A stretch of 64,000 nt of DNA from Mycobacterium sp. DL99 (GTDB lineage: Bacteria > Actinomycetota > Actinomycetes > Mycobacteriales > Mycobacteriaceae), in the NCBI RefSeq assembly GCF_004762045.1, contig NZ_SJOM01000007.1, forward strand, positions 6,163,565 to 6,227,564. Reading direction: 5' to 3'. The translations under genes were made by a program, and so were the position numbers. Numbering within the stretch: position 1 is the stretch's first letter; every line of letters begins with the position of its first letter. Below the pieces are notes generated by a model. It worked only from the letters and a program-made list of their open reading frames with translations. It did not search any database and had not been told where the DNA came from. Shown here one piece after another: positions 34,201 through 41,651 of this stretch.

Positions 34201-34541
34201 CGACCGCCGCCAATTTCCCCTGCCAGCGGCCGTTCTCCGAACATCTCGGTGTGGCCGAGCTGCCGGAGTACCGCATCCTTCCCAACGTCAAGCAAGTGGT
34301 GGTGTCGTCGAACATGTGGCAGTCCGCCCAGAAGGGTGGCCCCTTCCTCTTCATCCAGGCGCTGCTGCGCACGTCGACCATTCCGACGTATCTGCGTGAC
34401 GACTGGTACCGGGACTGGGGCTCGATCGAGAAATACGACCCGGTGGTACCGGCCGGGCAGGCGCCCGTCGCCCACATCGATGAAGGAACCCAGCGAGTGT
34501 TCGGCTTCAGCCGGCCCGGACCGATCCGAGCCCTGCCATGA
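31275..34541 (+). CDS. embA: Arabinosyltransferase EmbA (Rv3794-like)
   Basis: 1088 residues from a GTG at 31275. Same architecture as EmbC: N-terminal helix, periplasmic domain, about 15 membrane helices and a C-terminal carbohydrate-binding domain. The catalytic loop is ISSDDGYNLTIARVSADAGY, and FTPTKWAVQFGAFAG is the family helix motif. EmbA works as a heterodimer with EmbB to add the alpha(1-3) branch arabinose of arabinogalactan. It is 120 bp after embC, with a hairpin and an apparent promoter in between. It overlaps embB by 4 bp (ATGA). Confidence 0.95.
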   Translation: MPSDEPTDRVVGIARLIAIVAGIAGVVLCALVPLLPVKQTTATVLWPQGTDTAGDVTSVTAPLVSGAPQSLDVSIPCSAIATLPAEGGLVFSTIPSAGIDASRNGLFVRANTETVVVAFRDSVVAVAPRAAINAGGCSAMHLWANVGGVGADFVGIPGATGTGAVEKKPQVAGLFTDLKMAPQPGLSARVDIDTRFITSPTPLKLLVMTLGVLCVVASIVALAVLDRRGGHRVGGAWQRFVKVPVSTWIADIGVIGGLLLWHVIGAISSDDGYNLTIARVSADAGYTANYFRYFGATEAPFDWYQSVLAHFAAISTAGVWMRVPATLAAIGTWLLLSRWVLPRLGRRVARNQVTMWTGGAVFLAAWLPFNNGLRPEPLIAFGVLAVWALVENSIATRRVWPTCLAIIVAALSVTLAPQGIIAVAPLLVGARSVVNTIRSRRIALPALAALAGSAALVFVIVFRDQTLASVAESARIKYTVGPTISWYQEFLRYYFLTVEDSVDSSLTRRFAVLAMMLCLFGMIAVLLRKGRVPGLASGPVWRLIGTTAIGLLLLHFTPTKWAVQFGAFAGLAAALGAVTAFAFALVGLHSRRNLALYVTALLFVLAWATSGNNAWFYVGNYGVPWFDRQPVIAGHPVTTMFLALAIITAVLAGWLHFRIDYAGHTEVANTRRNRALASTPLLVVATIMVVLEVGSMAKGFVQRYPVYTTAKANVSALTSGLSSDSCAMADDVLVEADTNAGMLQPVPGQTYGEYGPLGGENPVGFTPNGISDTLEPPKPVVANPGTVNSDGSPNKPNVGIAYAAGTGGGYGPVGANGSRVYLPFGLDPARTPVMGSYKENTVAAKATSAWYQLPPRTADRPLVTVAAAGAIWYYDEEHEFHYGQSLKLQWGVHRPDGSFQALDAVQPIDVFAQYAWRNLRFPLAWAPPEANVARIVADDPNLSEDQWFGFTPPRVPTLQTASEFLGAQTPVLMDIATAANFPCQRPFSEHLGVAELPEYRILPNVKQVVVSSNMWQSAQKGGPFLFIQALLRTSTIPTYLRDDWYRDWGSIEKYDPVVPAGQAPVAHIDEGTQRVFGFSRPGPIRALP

Positions 34542-37500
34542 GCGTGACCCTGCGTGAACACAGCGCCGACAAGGGCGTTCAGGTGACCCGCTGGGTCGCG
34601 ATGATCGCCGGCCTGATCGGCTTCCTGTGCGCGGTGGCCACACCGCTGCTGCCGGTGGTGCAGACCACCGCGACGCTGAACTGGCCCCAGGCGGGTCAGA
34701 TGAACAGCGTCACCGCGCCGCTGATCACCCAGACGCCGGTCACCATGTCGGTGACGGTGCCCTGTGACGTGATCCGGTCCATGCCGCCCGAGGGCGGCAT
34801 GGTGCTGGGCACCGCGCCCAAGGAGGGCAGGCAGGCCGCGCTCAACGCGCTGTTCGTCAACGTCAACAGCAAGCGCGTCGACATCACCGACCGCAACGTG
34901 GTGATCGCGAGCGTGACTCGGGACAAGGTGGCCGGAGCCGGCGGTGCGCCCGGATGTTCCAGCATCGAGATCACGTCGTCGGAAGCGGGCACCTTCGCCA
35001 CGTTCGTCGGCCTCACCGGCACGGACGGTAAAGAGCTGCGCACCGGCTTCCCCGACCCGAACCTGCGGCCCCAGATCGTCGGCGTCTTCACCGAATTGAG
35101 CGGGCCTGCGCCGCAAGGACTTTCCCTGTCGGCCACGATCGACACCCGGTTCACCTCCAAGCCCACCGCACTCAAGCTGGTGGCGATGCTGCTGGGCATC
35201 GCCGCCACCGTAGTGGCACTGGTGGCGTTGTGGCGGCTCGACCGGCTCGACGGACGGCGGATGCACCACCTGATCCCGTCGCGCTGGCGCACCTTCAGCG
35301 CCGTCGACGTGGTGGTGGTCGGCGGATTCCTGACCTGGCACGTGATCGGGGCGAACTCGTCGGACGACGGCTACATCCTGCAGATGGCACGGGTGGCCGA
35401 CCACGCCGGATACATGTCGAACTACTTCCGCTGGTTCGGCAGCCCCGAGGATCCGTTCGGCTGGTTCTACAACCTGCTGGCCCTGATGACCCATGTCAGC
35501 GACGCCAGCATCTGGATGCGACTGCCCGACCTGATCTGCGCGCTGGTCTGCTGGCTGCTGCTGTCGCGTGAAGTGCTGCCCCGCCTCGGGCCCGCGGTGA
35601 TCGCGTCCAAGCCCGCACTGTGGGCCGCGGGCCTGGTTCTGATGGCCGCCTGGATGCCGTTCAACAACGGCCTGCGGCCCGAGGGCCAGATCGCCACCGG
35701 CGCACTGATCACCTACGTGCTGATCGAGCGGGCCATCATCTCCGGACGGCTCACGCCGGCCGCCATGGCGATCATCTCCGCGGCCTTCACCCTCGGCATC
35801 CAGCCGACCGGCCTGATCGCCGTCGCCGCGCTGCTCGCCGGTGGCCGCCCGCTGCTGCGCATCCTCGTGCGTCGTGGCCGCACGCTCGGCATTTGGCCGC
35901 TGGTGCTGCCGCTACTGGCCGCCGGCACGGTGATCCTGACCGTGGTCTTCGCCGACCAGACGCTGGCAACAGTGTTGGAGGCGACCAGGATTCGTACCGC
36001 AATCGGGCCGAGCCAGGAGTGGTACACCGAGAACCTCCGCTACTACTACCTGATCCTGCCGACCGTCGACGGCTCGCTGTCCCGCCGGTTCGGCTTCATC
36101 ATCACCGCGCTGAGCCTGTTCGCCTCACTGTTCATCATGTTGCGGCGCAAGCGGGTTCCCGGTGTGGCCCGCGGGCCGGTATGGCGGCTGATGGGCATCA
36201 TCTTCGCCACCATGTTCTGCCTGATGTTCACCCCCACCAAGTGGGTGCACCACTTCGGCCTGTTCGCCGCGGTGGGTGCGGCGATGGCGGCGGTGGTCAC
36301 GGTGCTGGCGTCGCCGGTCGTGCTCCGCTCGGCGCGCAACCGGATGGCGTTCACATCGGCCGTGTTGTTCGTCCTGGCGCTGTGCTTCGCCACCACCAAC
36401 GGCTGGTGGTACGTGTCCAGCTACGGCGTGCCGTTCAACAACGACAAGCCCGCAATCGGCGGAATCACCGTGAGCGCCATCTTCTTCGCGCTGTTCGCCA
36501 TCACTGCGTTGTGGGCGTACTGGCTTCACCTGCGGCCCTCGGCCGAGGGCCGGGTGGCGCGGGCACTGACCGCCGCCCCGGTGCCGATCGCGGCCGGGTT
36601 CATGGTGGTGGTCTTCGTCGGTTCGATGCTCTACGGGGTCGTCCGCCAGGACGGCACCTACTCCAACGCATCGTCGAACCTCCGCGCGTTCGCCGGCGGC
36701 TGCGGCCTGGCCGACGACGTACTGGTCGAACCCGACCCCAACGACGGGTTCCTGACCCCCGCGCCGGGCGAGTACGGCCCGCTGGGGCCGCTGGGCGGCA
36801 CCGCACCGACCGGGTTCACCCCGAACGGTGTGCCGGACCATATTGTGGCCGAAGCGATTCGGTTGACAGTGCCGATGCCGGGCATCGACGCCGACTGGAA
36901 TGCCGACGCCAAGCTGACCACCCCGGGCATCAACGGGTCGACCGTTCCGCTGCCCTACGGGCTGGATCCGGCCCGGGTTCCGCTGGCCGGCAGCTACACC
37001 GAGGGCCCGGCACAGCAGGTGAGCAAGCTGGCCTCGGCCTGGTACCAACTGCCCGCACCCGACGCCGCCCACCCACTGGTCGTCGTCACCGCGGCCGGAA
37101 CCATCACCGGCAACAGCATTTTCAACGGCCGCACCGAGGGCCAGACGGTTGAGCTCGAGTACGGACGGCCAGGCCCCGACGGGGCCGCGGTACCGGCCGG
37201 CCGGGTGGCGCCCTACGACCTCGGGCCGATCCCGTCATGGCGCAACCTGCGTTTCGACCGCAGCGAGATTCCGGCGGACGCCACGTTCGTCCGGGTCATC
37301 GCCGAGGACGAGTCGCTGAGCCTCGGCGACTGGATCGCGGTCACCCCGCCCCGGGTTCCCGAGGTCAAGACCGTGCAGGAGTACATCGGCTCACAACAGC
37401 CGGTACTGATGGACTGGGCTGTGGGCCTGGCCTTCCCGTGCCAGCAGCCGATGCTGCACGCCAACGGTGTCACCGAGGTGCCGAAGTTCCGGATCACCCC

Positions 37501-37750
37501 GGACTACAACGCCAAGATGAAGGACACCGACACCTGGGAGGACGGCATCAACGGCGGTCTCCTGGGCATCAGTGACCTGCTGCTGCGCCAGCACGTGATG
37601 GCCACCTACCTGAACAAGGACTGGGGCCGCGACTGGGGTTCGCTGCGCAAGTTCGACACCATCGTCGACGCGGTTCCGGCGGAGGTCGAGCTCGGGACAG
37701 CGACACATTCCGGGCTCTACAAGCCGGGCCGGATCCGCATCAAGCCGTAG
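34538..37750 (+). CDS. embB: Arabinosyltransferase EmbB (Rv3795-like)
   Basis: 1070 residues, same GT-C and carbohydrate-binding layout as EmbA and EmbC. The catalytic loop SSDDGYILQMARVADHAGYM contains Asp276-Asp277 and the ethambutol-resistance region. Ile280, Leu281 and Met283 correspond to Ile303, Leu304 and Met306 of M. tuberculosis, so the residues linked with ethambutol susceptibility are kept. EmbB with EmbA forms the arabinan branch. Translation is coupled to embA through ATGA. A hairpin of the same family as the one before embA follows 17 bp after the stop. Confidence 0.96.
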   Translation: MSVTLREHSADKGVQVTRWVAMIAGLIGFLCAVATPLLPVVQTTATLNWPQAGQMNSVTAPLITQTPVTMSVTVPCDVIRSMPPEGGMVLGTAPKEGRQAALNALFVNVNSKRVDITDRNVVIASVTRDKVAGAGGAPGCSSIEITSSEAGTFATFVGLTGTDGKELRTGFPDPNLRPQIVGVFTELSGPAPQGLSLSATIDTRFTSKPTALKLVAMLLGIAATVVALVALWRLDRLDGRRMHHLIPSRWRTFSAVDVVVVGGFLTWHVIGANSSDDGYILQMARVADHAGYMSNYFRWFGSPEDPFGWFYNLLALMTHVSDASIWMRLPDLICALVCWLLLSREVLPRLGPAVIASKPALWAAGLVLMAAWMPFNNGLRPEGQIATGALITYVLIERAIISGRLTPAAMAIISAAFTLGIQPTGLIAVAALLAGGRPLLRILVRRGRTLGIWPLVLPLLAAGTVILTVVFADQTLATVLEATRIRTAIGPSQEWYTENLRYYYLILPTVDGSLSRRFGFIITALSLFASLFIMLRRKRVPGVARGPVWRLMGIIFATMFCLMFTPTKWVHHFGLFAAVGAAMAAVVTVLASPVVLRSARNRMAFTSAVLFVLALCFATTNGWWYVSSYGVPFNNDKPAIGGITVSAIFFALFAITALWAYWLHLRPSAEGRVARALTAAPVPIAAGFMVVVFVGSMLYGVVRQDGTYSNASSNLRAFAGGCGLADDVLVEPDPNDGFLTPAPGEYGPLGPLGGTAPTGFTPNGVPDHIVAEAIRLTVPMPGIDADWNADAKLTTPGINGSTVPLPYGLDPARVPLAGSYTEGPAQQVSKLASAWYQLPAPDAAHPLVVVTAAGTITGNSIFNGRTEGQTVELEYGRPGPDGAAVPAGRVAPYDLGPIPSWRNLRFDRSEIPADATFVRVIAEDESLSLGDWIAVTPPRVPEVKTVQEYIGSQQPVLMDWAVGLAFPCQQPMLHANGVTEVPKFRITPDYNAKMKDTDTWEDGINGGLLGISDLLLRQHVMATYLNKDWGRDWGSLRKFDTIVDAVPAEVELGTATHSGLYKPGRIRIKP

Positions 37751-37767
37751 CCCGGACCGGGGTAGGG

Positions 37768-37830
37768 CGTCGAGTGGCCAGTTGTGACACGCGGACAACG
37801 AAAAACCGTGTCATAACTGGCCACTCGGCG
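37768..37830. repeat. Hairpin of a repeated palindromic family, copy 2 (after embB)
   Basis: Arms of 24 nt (37768-37791 and 37807-37830) pair at 22 positions, one mismatch being a G-U wobble in RNA. The core GAGTGGCCAGTT is shared with copy 1 at 31173-31225. It ends 1 bp before the stop codon of the convergent SRPBCC gene, so it can end transcription from both sides. Confidence 0.75.
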
Positions 37831-38280
37831 TTAGACGATGCCCTTTTCCGCGGCGGTGACGAGCTTGTGTGACAACGTCCCGAGCACCACGCGGAGGACA
37901 AGCCAGTAGGCCAACCCGACCACGCGCCAACGGGTCTCGTACCCACCGCGCCAGGTCACCTGCGTGCCGCCGGCGACCTCGGTGAACGTCACTTCGGCCT
38001 GATAGTCGCGGATCGGACCGTCGGTGAGCATGGTGTAGCCGTGCCGGTGGTCCGGTTCGTGGATCGTGGTCATCTCGCGGGTCGGCTTCTTCCGGGTGCC
38101 CACGGCCCGGATCGCCCCGACCCCACCGTCGCCGGCCGGGCCGCGGGATTCCCAGGCCGAGTAGGGAATCAGGGGCGAGGCCCAAGCGGACCAGCGAGAT
38201 CCGTCGGACACGATGGCGAACAGGGTCCGCGGCGGTGCCGTGGTGTGCCGGCGGACAACACATTCATAGCGGCGGTTCAT
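37831..38280 (-). CDS. SRPBCC (polyketide cyclase/START-like) family protein
   Basis: 149 residues. The pattern is of the helix-grip SRPBCC fold: YECVVRRHTTAPPRTLFAIVSDGSRWSAWASP at the start, a VGAIRAVGTRKKPTREMTTIHEPDHRHGY strand series, and a long C-terminal helix WLVLRVVLGTLSHKLVTAAEKG. These proteins bind hydrophobic ligands; none is predictable here. Its start is 40 bp from a divergent TetR gene with a palindrome between, so that TetR probably controls it. Confidence 0.82.
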   Translation of the reverse strand: MNRRYECVVRRHTTAPPRTLFAIVSDGSRWSAWASPLIPYSAWESRGPAGDGGVGAIRAVGTRKKPTREMTTIHEPDHRHGYTMLTDGPIRDYQAEVTFTEVAGGTQVTWRGGYETRWRVVGLAYWLVLRVVLGTLSHKLVTAAEKGIV

Positions 38281-38320
38281 GGCTCGCGACTTTAACAGAA
38301 CAATGTTCTATTATGTGGAA
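38281..38320. promoter_or_regulatory. Divergent promoter and TetR operator (SRPBCC gene / tetR)
   Basis: A perfect 13-bp palindrome AGAACAATGTTCT (38297-38309) lies between two outward -10 boxes. On the plus strand TATTAT (38309-38314) ends 6 nt before the TetR ATG. On the minus strand TAAAGT (38289-38294) ends 8 nt before the SRPBCC ATG. Both messages would be leaderless and both blocked by one bound dimer. Confidence 0.65.
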
Positions 38321-38929
38321 ATGCCGGAATCCGCCCCACCTTTCACCCGCGCACGCAGCGAGGCGCAGCGCCGGGACCGGTTGTCGGGGCTGGTGACAGC
38401 GACGCGGGAGTGCCTGGCGCAGACGCGCGCGGCCACGTTGACGCTGGGCGACGTGGCCGCCGCTGCGGGCCTGGCGAAGTCGGGCATCCTGCGGTACGTC
38501 GGCTCCCGCGAGGCACTGCTGCTGCGGGTGATGTACGACGAGCACGTGGGTTGGATCGATGCGCTCACGGTCGAACTCCGCACCGCCACTCCGGCAGCCG
38601 CACTGGCCCACACGCTGGCCGCTCGACCGGTCCTGTGCGATCTCATCGCGGCCTCGCCCATGCTCATCAGCCGCCTCGCCCCGGACGAATTCCGCGTCCT
38701 GGCGGCCCAGGCGCAGGATGCCCAACAGCGGCTCGGCGCCGCGCTACAGCCGTCGCTGCCGTTGTCCCATGATCAGCTCCGCTCGCTGACGGCAGCCGTC
38801 CACGCGTTCACCGGCACGGCCTGGGCATGGAGCACACCGGATTCAGCGGTGGGTACCTCGATGGTGACCGACTTCGAGTCGACCGTGAGCCGGCTGCTCG
38901 CGATCTTCATCGCGGGCCTGCGGCTCTAA
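38321..38929 (+). CDS. TetR family transcriptional regulator
   Basis: 202 residues. The N-terminal HTH (about 15-70) reads RRDRLSGLVTATRECLAQTRAATLTLGDVAAAAGLAKSGILRYVGSREALLL, with a typical TetR recognition helix ending in Y-x-G-S-R-E. The C-terminal domain is helical with no ligand clue. The ATG at 38321 is chosen over an in-frame ATG at 38279 because a TATTAT box and the operator lie between them. Likely represses itself and the SRPBCC gene. Confidence 0.85.
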   Translation: MPESAPPFTRARSEAQRRDRLSGLVTATRECLAQTRAATLTLGDVAAAAGLAKSGILRYVGSREALLLRVMYDEHVGWIDALTVELRTATPAAALAHTLAARPVLCDLIAASPMLISRLAPDEFRVLAAQAQDAQQRLGAALQPSLPLSHDQLRSLTAAVHAFTGTAWAWSTPDSAVGTSMVTDFESTVSRLLAIFIAGLRL

Positions 38930-38954
38930 GTCAGGAAAGTCCTGCAGTGCGGCC

Positions 38955-39956
38955 TCAGTGTGGCGGGCCCAGGTACGGGAACACGTCGAGGGTGTCGGTG
39001 TGCGGGCTCAGGCCCGACGCCGGACAGTCACCCTTGGTCAGCGACGCCAGCCGGTAGTCGATCACGTCGTCGGCGAACACCCGGCCATTCGGGTACTTGG
39101 CCGGCTTCGACGGGTTGAACGTCAACATGTCGGGCAGGATCCCCTCTTCGTCGATGGCAGCGATCGCCTCGTCGTGCGAGTAGCCACCGGTGTGCCCCAG
39201 CAGATGGATGAACTGGCCCATCCAGCGCTCCCGGTCATGGATCGGCACGCCGGCGTTGTACTCCAGCTTGGTGTCGTCGGTGTTGAAGAAGCTGCTCACC
39301 GACGGATGCCCGGCCCGGTCCACGTGCAACAGCTCGCCGTCGCGGTGAAGGCTGCACCGGCCCCAGATCCGGATGTCGGGGTCGGCGCCCAGCTGCACAG
39401 TCGGCAGCTCCATGACCATCGAGCACACATTGGCCTGGGTGTTGGAATCCACGCCGGTCCAAGGATATTGACCGCTGAGATGGAGTGCGGTGAAGTTCCG
39501 GCCTCCGGAGGTGTCGAACAGGTTCTTGACACCGTCGAAGTCGAAGAAGAAAGCGTCACTGCGGGCACCGGCGAAGAATGTGTAGGCGTTGGTCTGGGCG
39601 ATCACCGGCTCCCGCCCGAACGACACCTCGACGCCGGTGAAGATCCGTTCTCCGACTGCCTCGGGCGATTCCGCGTCCTCGTCGGCGGCGAGATACACGT
39701 CCACGGTCTGGCGGCCGTCGACCGGCTCGGAGAACACGTAGCTGAACGCGATGTCGTCGCGCAGGTCACCGTCGTTGTCGATGGCCAGCCGGTAGATGGC
39801 ATCCGGATGCAGAGCGTCCGCGTTGGGATTGGCGTTGAGGATCAGCACGGTCCGCGTGGGATCGGCCGGTGACTGGAAGGCATATAGATCGCATAGATCG
39901 AGTCGCTGGTCGCCCAGCGGTGGCCCGAGACTCAGCCCGGTGAAGTGGTTCGACAT
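38955..39956 (-). CDS. DUF4331 family protein
   Basis: 333 residues. It has the marks of DUF4331: FTGLSLGPPLGDQRLDLCDLYAFQSP near the start, TVLILNANPNADA, Y-R-L-A-I-DNDGD, then FAGARSDAFFFD, and VIDYRLASLTKG near the end. No signal peptide is seen, so it is probably cytoplasmic, although many relatives are exported. The domain is beta-rich and of unknown function. It stands alone between a TetR gene and the FAD-enzyme operon; its promoter should lie at 39957-40150, where nothing clear is visible. Confidence 0.8.
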   Translation of the reverse strand: MSNHFTGLSLGPPLGDQRLDLCDLYAFQSPADPTRTVLILNANPNADALHPDAIYRLAIDNDGDLRDDIAFSYVFSEPVDGRQTVDVYLAADEDAESPEAVGERIFTGVEVSFGREPVIAQTNAYTFFAGARSDAFFFDFDGVKNLFDTSGGRNFTALHLSGQYPWTGVDSNTQANVCSMVMELPTVQLGADPDIRIWGRCSLHRDGELLHVDRAGHPSVSSFFNTDDTKLEYNAGVPIHDRERWMGQFIHLLGHTGGYSHDEAIAAIDEEGILPDMLTFNPSKPAKYPNGRVFADDVIDYRLASLTKGDCPASGLSPHTDTLDVFPYLGPPH

Positions 39957-40220
39957 GTACCCATCAAAGCGCGCACACGGTCGGGTCGCACCGGAAACGG
40001 GCTACACCCGCGCCCAGACCACGCGACTGCCCAACCCGATGTCCTGCAACGATCTTCGCCGCGCATCGACGGCTCACACAGCCAACCAGAGCGGCCTGTG
40101 GATAACTTGTGGATGGTTTTCGACGAGCCCGATGTCATCGCTGATCACAGGGCATGTTTTTGAATTACACGCTTGTGAGTAGGAATGTGCATTGCCGGCC
40201 CACCGCAAACCCGCCGCCAC
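39957..40220. other. Gene-free gap with two DnaA-box-like sequences
   Basis: 264 bp between the DUF4331 start and the end of the CrtI-like gene. It holds TGTGGATAA (40097-40105), a perfect reverse DnaA box, and TGTGGATGG (40108-40116) 11 bp on. No other structure or gene is seen. It should contain the DUF4331 promoter. Confidence 0.4.
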
Positions 40221-41651
40221 TCACCGCGCGAGAGAAGCCAGGGCCACCGCGGCCGCGTTGGCGCCGCACATGCCGTGCGCCCCGGGCCCCGGCGGGGTGG
40301 CCGCCGAGCACAGGTACATGCCGGGAACACCAATTCGGTAGGGCTGCAGCGTAGTCCGCGGGCCGAACACCAACTGCCGGATGTCCTTGGCCCCCGTACA
40401 GATGTCACCGCCGACGTAGTTGGCGTTGTAGACCGACATCTCCGTCGTCGACCGCACCGCCATCCCGACGATCCGGTCGCGGAACCCGGGGGCGAACCGC
40501 TCGAACTGGCCGATGATCGCCTCTGTTGCGTCACCCGTATAGCCGTGTGGCACATGGGCATACGAATACACCGGATTGATGTCGCCGACCGAGCGGCCCG
40601 GATCGGCCACATACTGCTGCCCGACGAGCACAAACGGCCGCTGCGGCATCCGGCCGGCGTGGATCTCCCGCTCGGTCGCCGCGATCTCGGCGAAGTCACC
40701 GCCCAGGTGCACCGTCCCCGCGCCGCCGACCTCCGGATTCGTCCACGGCACCGGACCCTCGACCGCGAAGTCGACCTTGAATGCTCCAGGACCGTACCGG
40801 AATCCACCCAAGCCACGGGCCACCCGCCTGGGCAGGCGGTCCCCCATGATGTCGACCACCGCTGTCGGTGCGAGATCGAACATCGTCACGTCGGCGGACG
40901 GCAGCTGCGCACCGGACGTGACGCGGATACCCGTTTCCACCTTGACGTCCAACTCCGCGAGCACCGCGGCCAGAGCATCGGTGATGGCCTGCGAACCGCC
41001 CTGTGCCACCGCCCAACCGTGCCGGTGCCCGGCGGTGATGATGCCAAGGCCGATGGCCGAGGTCAGCGGAAAGTGTAAGGGCCGGAAGGTGTGTGCGGCG
41101 ACACCGCCGAACAATGCCCGCGCGCGTTCGGTACGGAACAGCCGGGCGAACGCCTCCGCGGGCAGCACCGTTGGCGCGCCGAAACGAGCCAGCGCAAGCG
41201 GATGCTTCGGCACCCGCAGCAGCGGCCCCATGATGTCCTGCGAGAGCATGTCGAAATTCGATGACGGCCCGCCGAAAGCCCGCCGCCACCGACCTCCATC
41301 CCCGCCGAGCGCCGCCGCGGTGGTATCCACGCTGCGGTACAGCAGGCCGGCATCACCACCGTCGAGCGGATGCGCACAATCGATCTCTGGCCATTTCCAC
41401 TGCAGACCGTGACGCTCCAACCCAAGACCGTTCAGGAAGGCCGAGCCGACCGCCATCGGATGGATCGCTGCGCAGTGGTCGCGGACGAGGCCCGCGGGGA
41501 AACCCTCCGCGAGGCCCTCGCTCGACGAGCGCACCCCGCCGCCGATCTCGTCGGCGGCCTCCAGCACGGTGACGTCCACCCCAGCCGAGGCCAGCGTGAT
41601 CGCGGCCGCGAGCCCGTTGGGCCCCGCACCGACCACAACTGCCGTGCTCAT
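40221..41651 (-). CDS. CrtI/phytoene-desaturase-like FAD-dependent oxidoreductase
   Basis: 476 residues. The N terminus STAVVVGAGPNGLAAAITLASAGVDVTVLEAADEIGG is the Rossmann FAD motif with the acidic ribose-binding residue and the GG that follows. The C-terminal motif GVPGMYLCSAATPPGPGAHGMCG is typical of the CrtI/RetSat-like group, common in mycobacteria. The substrate is probably a long-chain or isoprenoid lipid. The ATG at 41651 overlaps the stop of the DUF3556 gene (ATGA), so the two are co-translated. It is the last gene of a three-gene operon with an acyl-CoA ligase. Confidence 0.85.
   Translation of the reverse strand: MSTAVVVGAGPNGLAAAITLASAGVDVTVLEAADEIGGGVRSSSEGLAEGFPAGLVRDHCAAIHPMAVGSAFLNGLGLERHGLQWKWPEIDCAHPLDGGDAGLLYRSVDTTAAALGGDGGRWRRAFGGPSSNFDMLSQDIMGPLLRVPKHPLALARFGAPTVLPAEAFARLFRTERARALFGGVAAHTFRPLHFPLTSAIGLGIITAGHRHGWAVAQGGSQAITDALAAVLAELDVKVETGIRVTSGAQLPSADVTMFDLAPTAVVDIMGDRLPRRVARGLGGFRYGPGAFKVDFAVEGPVPWTNPEVGGAGTVHLGGDFAEIAATEREIHAGRMPQRPFVLVGQQYVADPGRSVGDINPVYSYAHVPHGYTGDATEAIIGQFERFAPGFRDRIVGMAVRSTTEMSVYNANYVGGDICTGAKDIRQLVFGPRTTLQPYRIGVPGMYLCSAATPPGPGAHGMCGANAAAVALASLAR

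Noticed and set aside
40097..40116. Replication origin
   Set aside because: Only two DnaA-like boxes, no AT-rich unwinding region and no dnaA/dnaN nearby.
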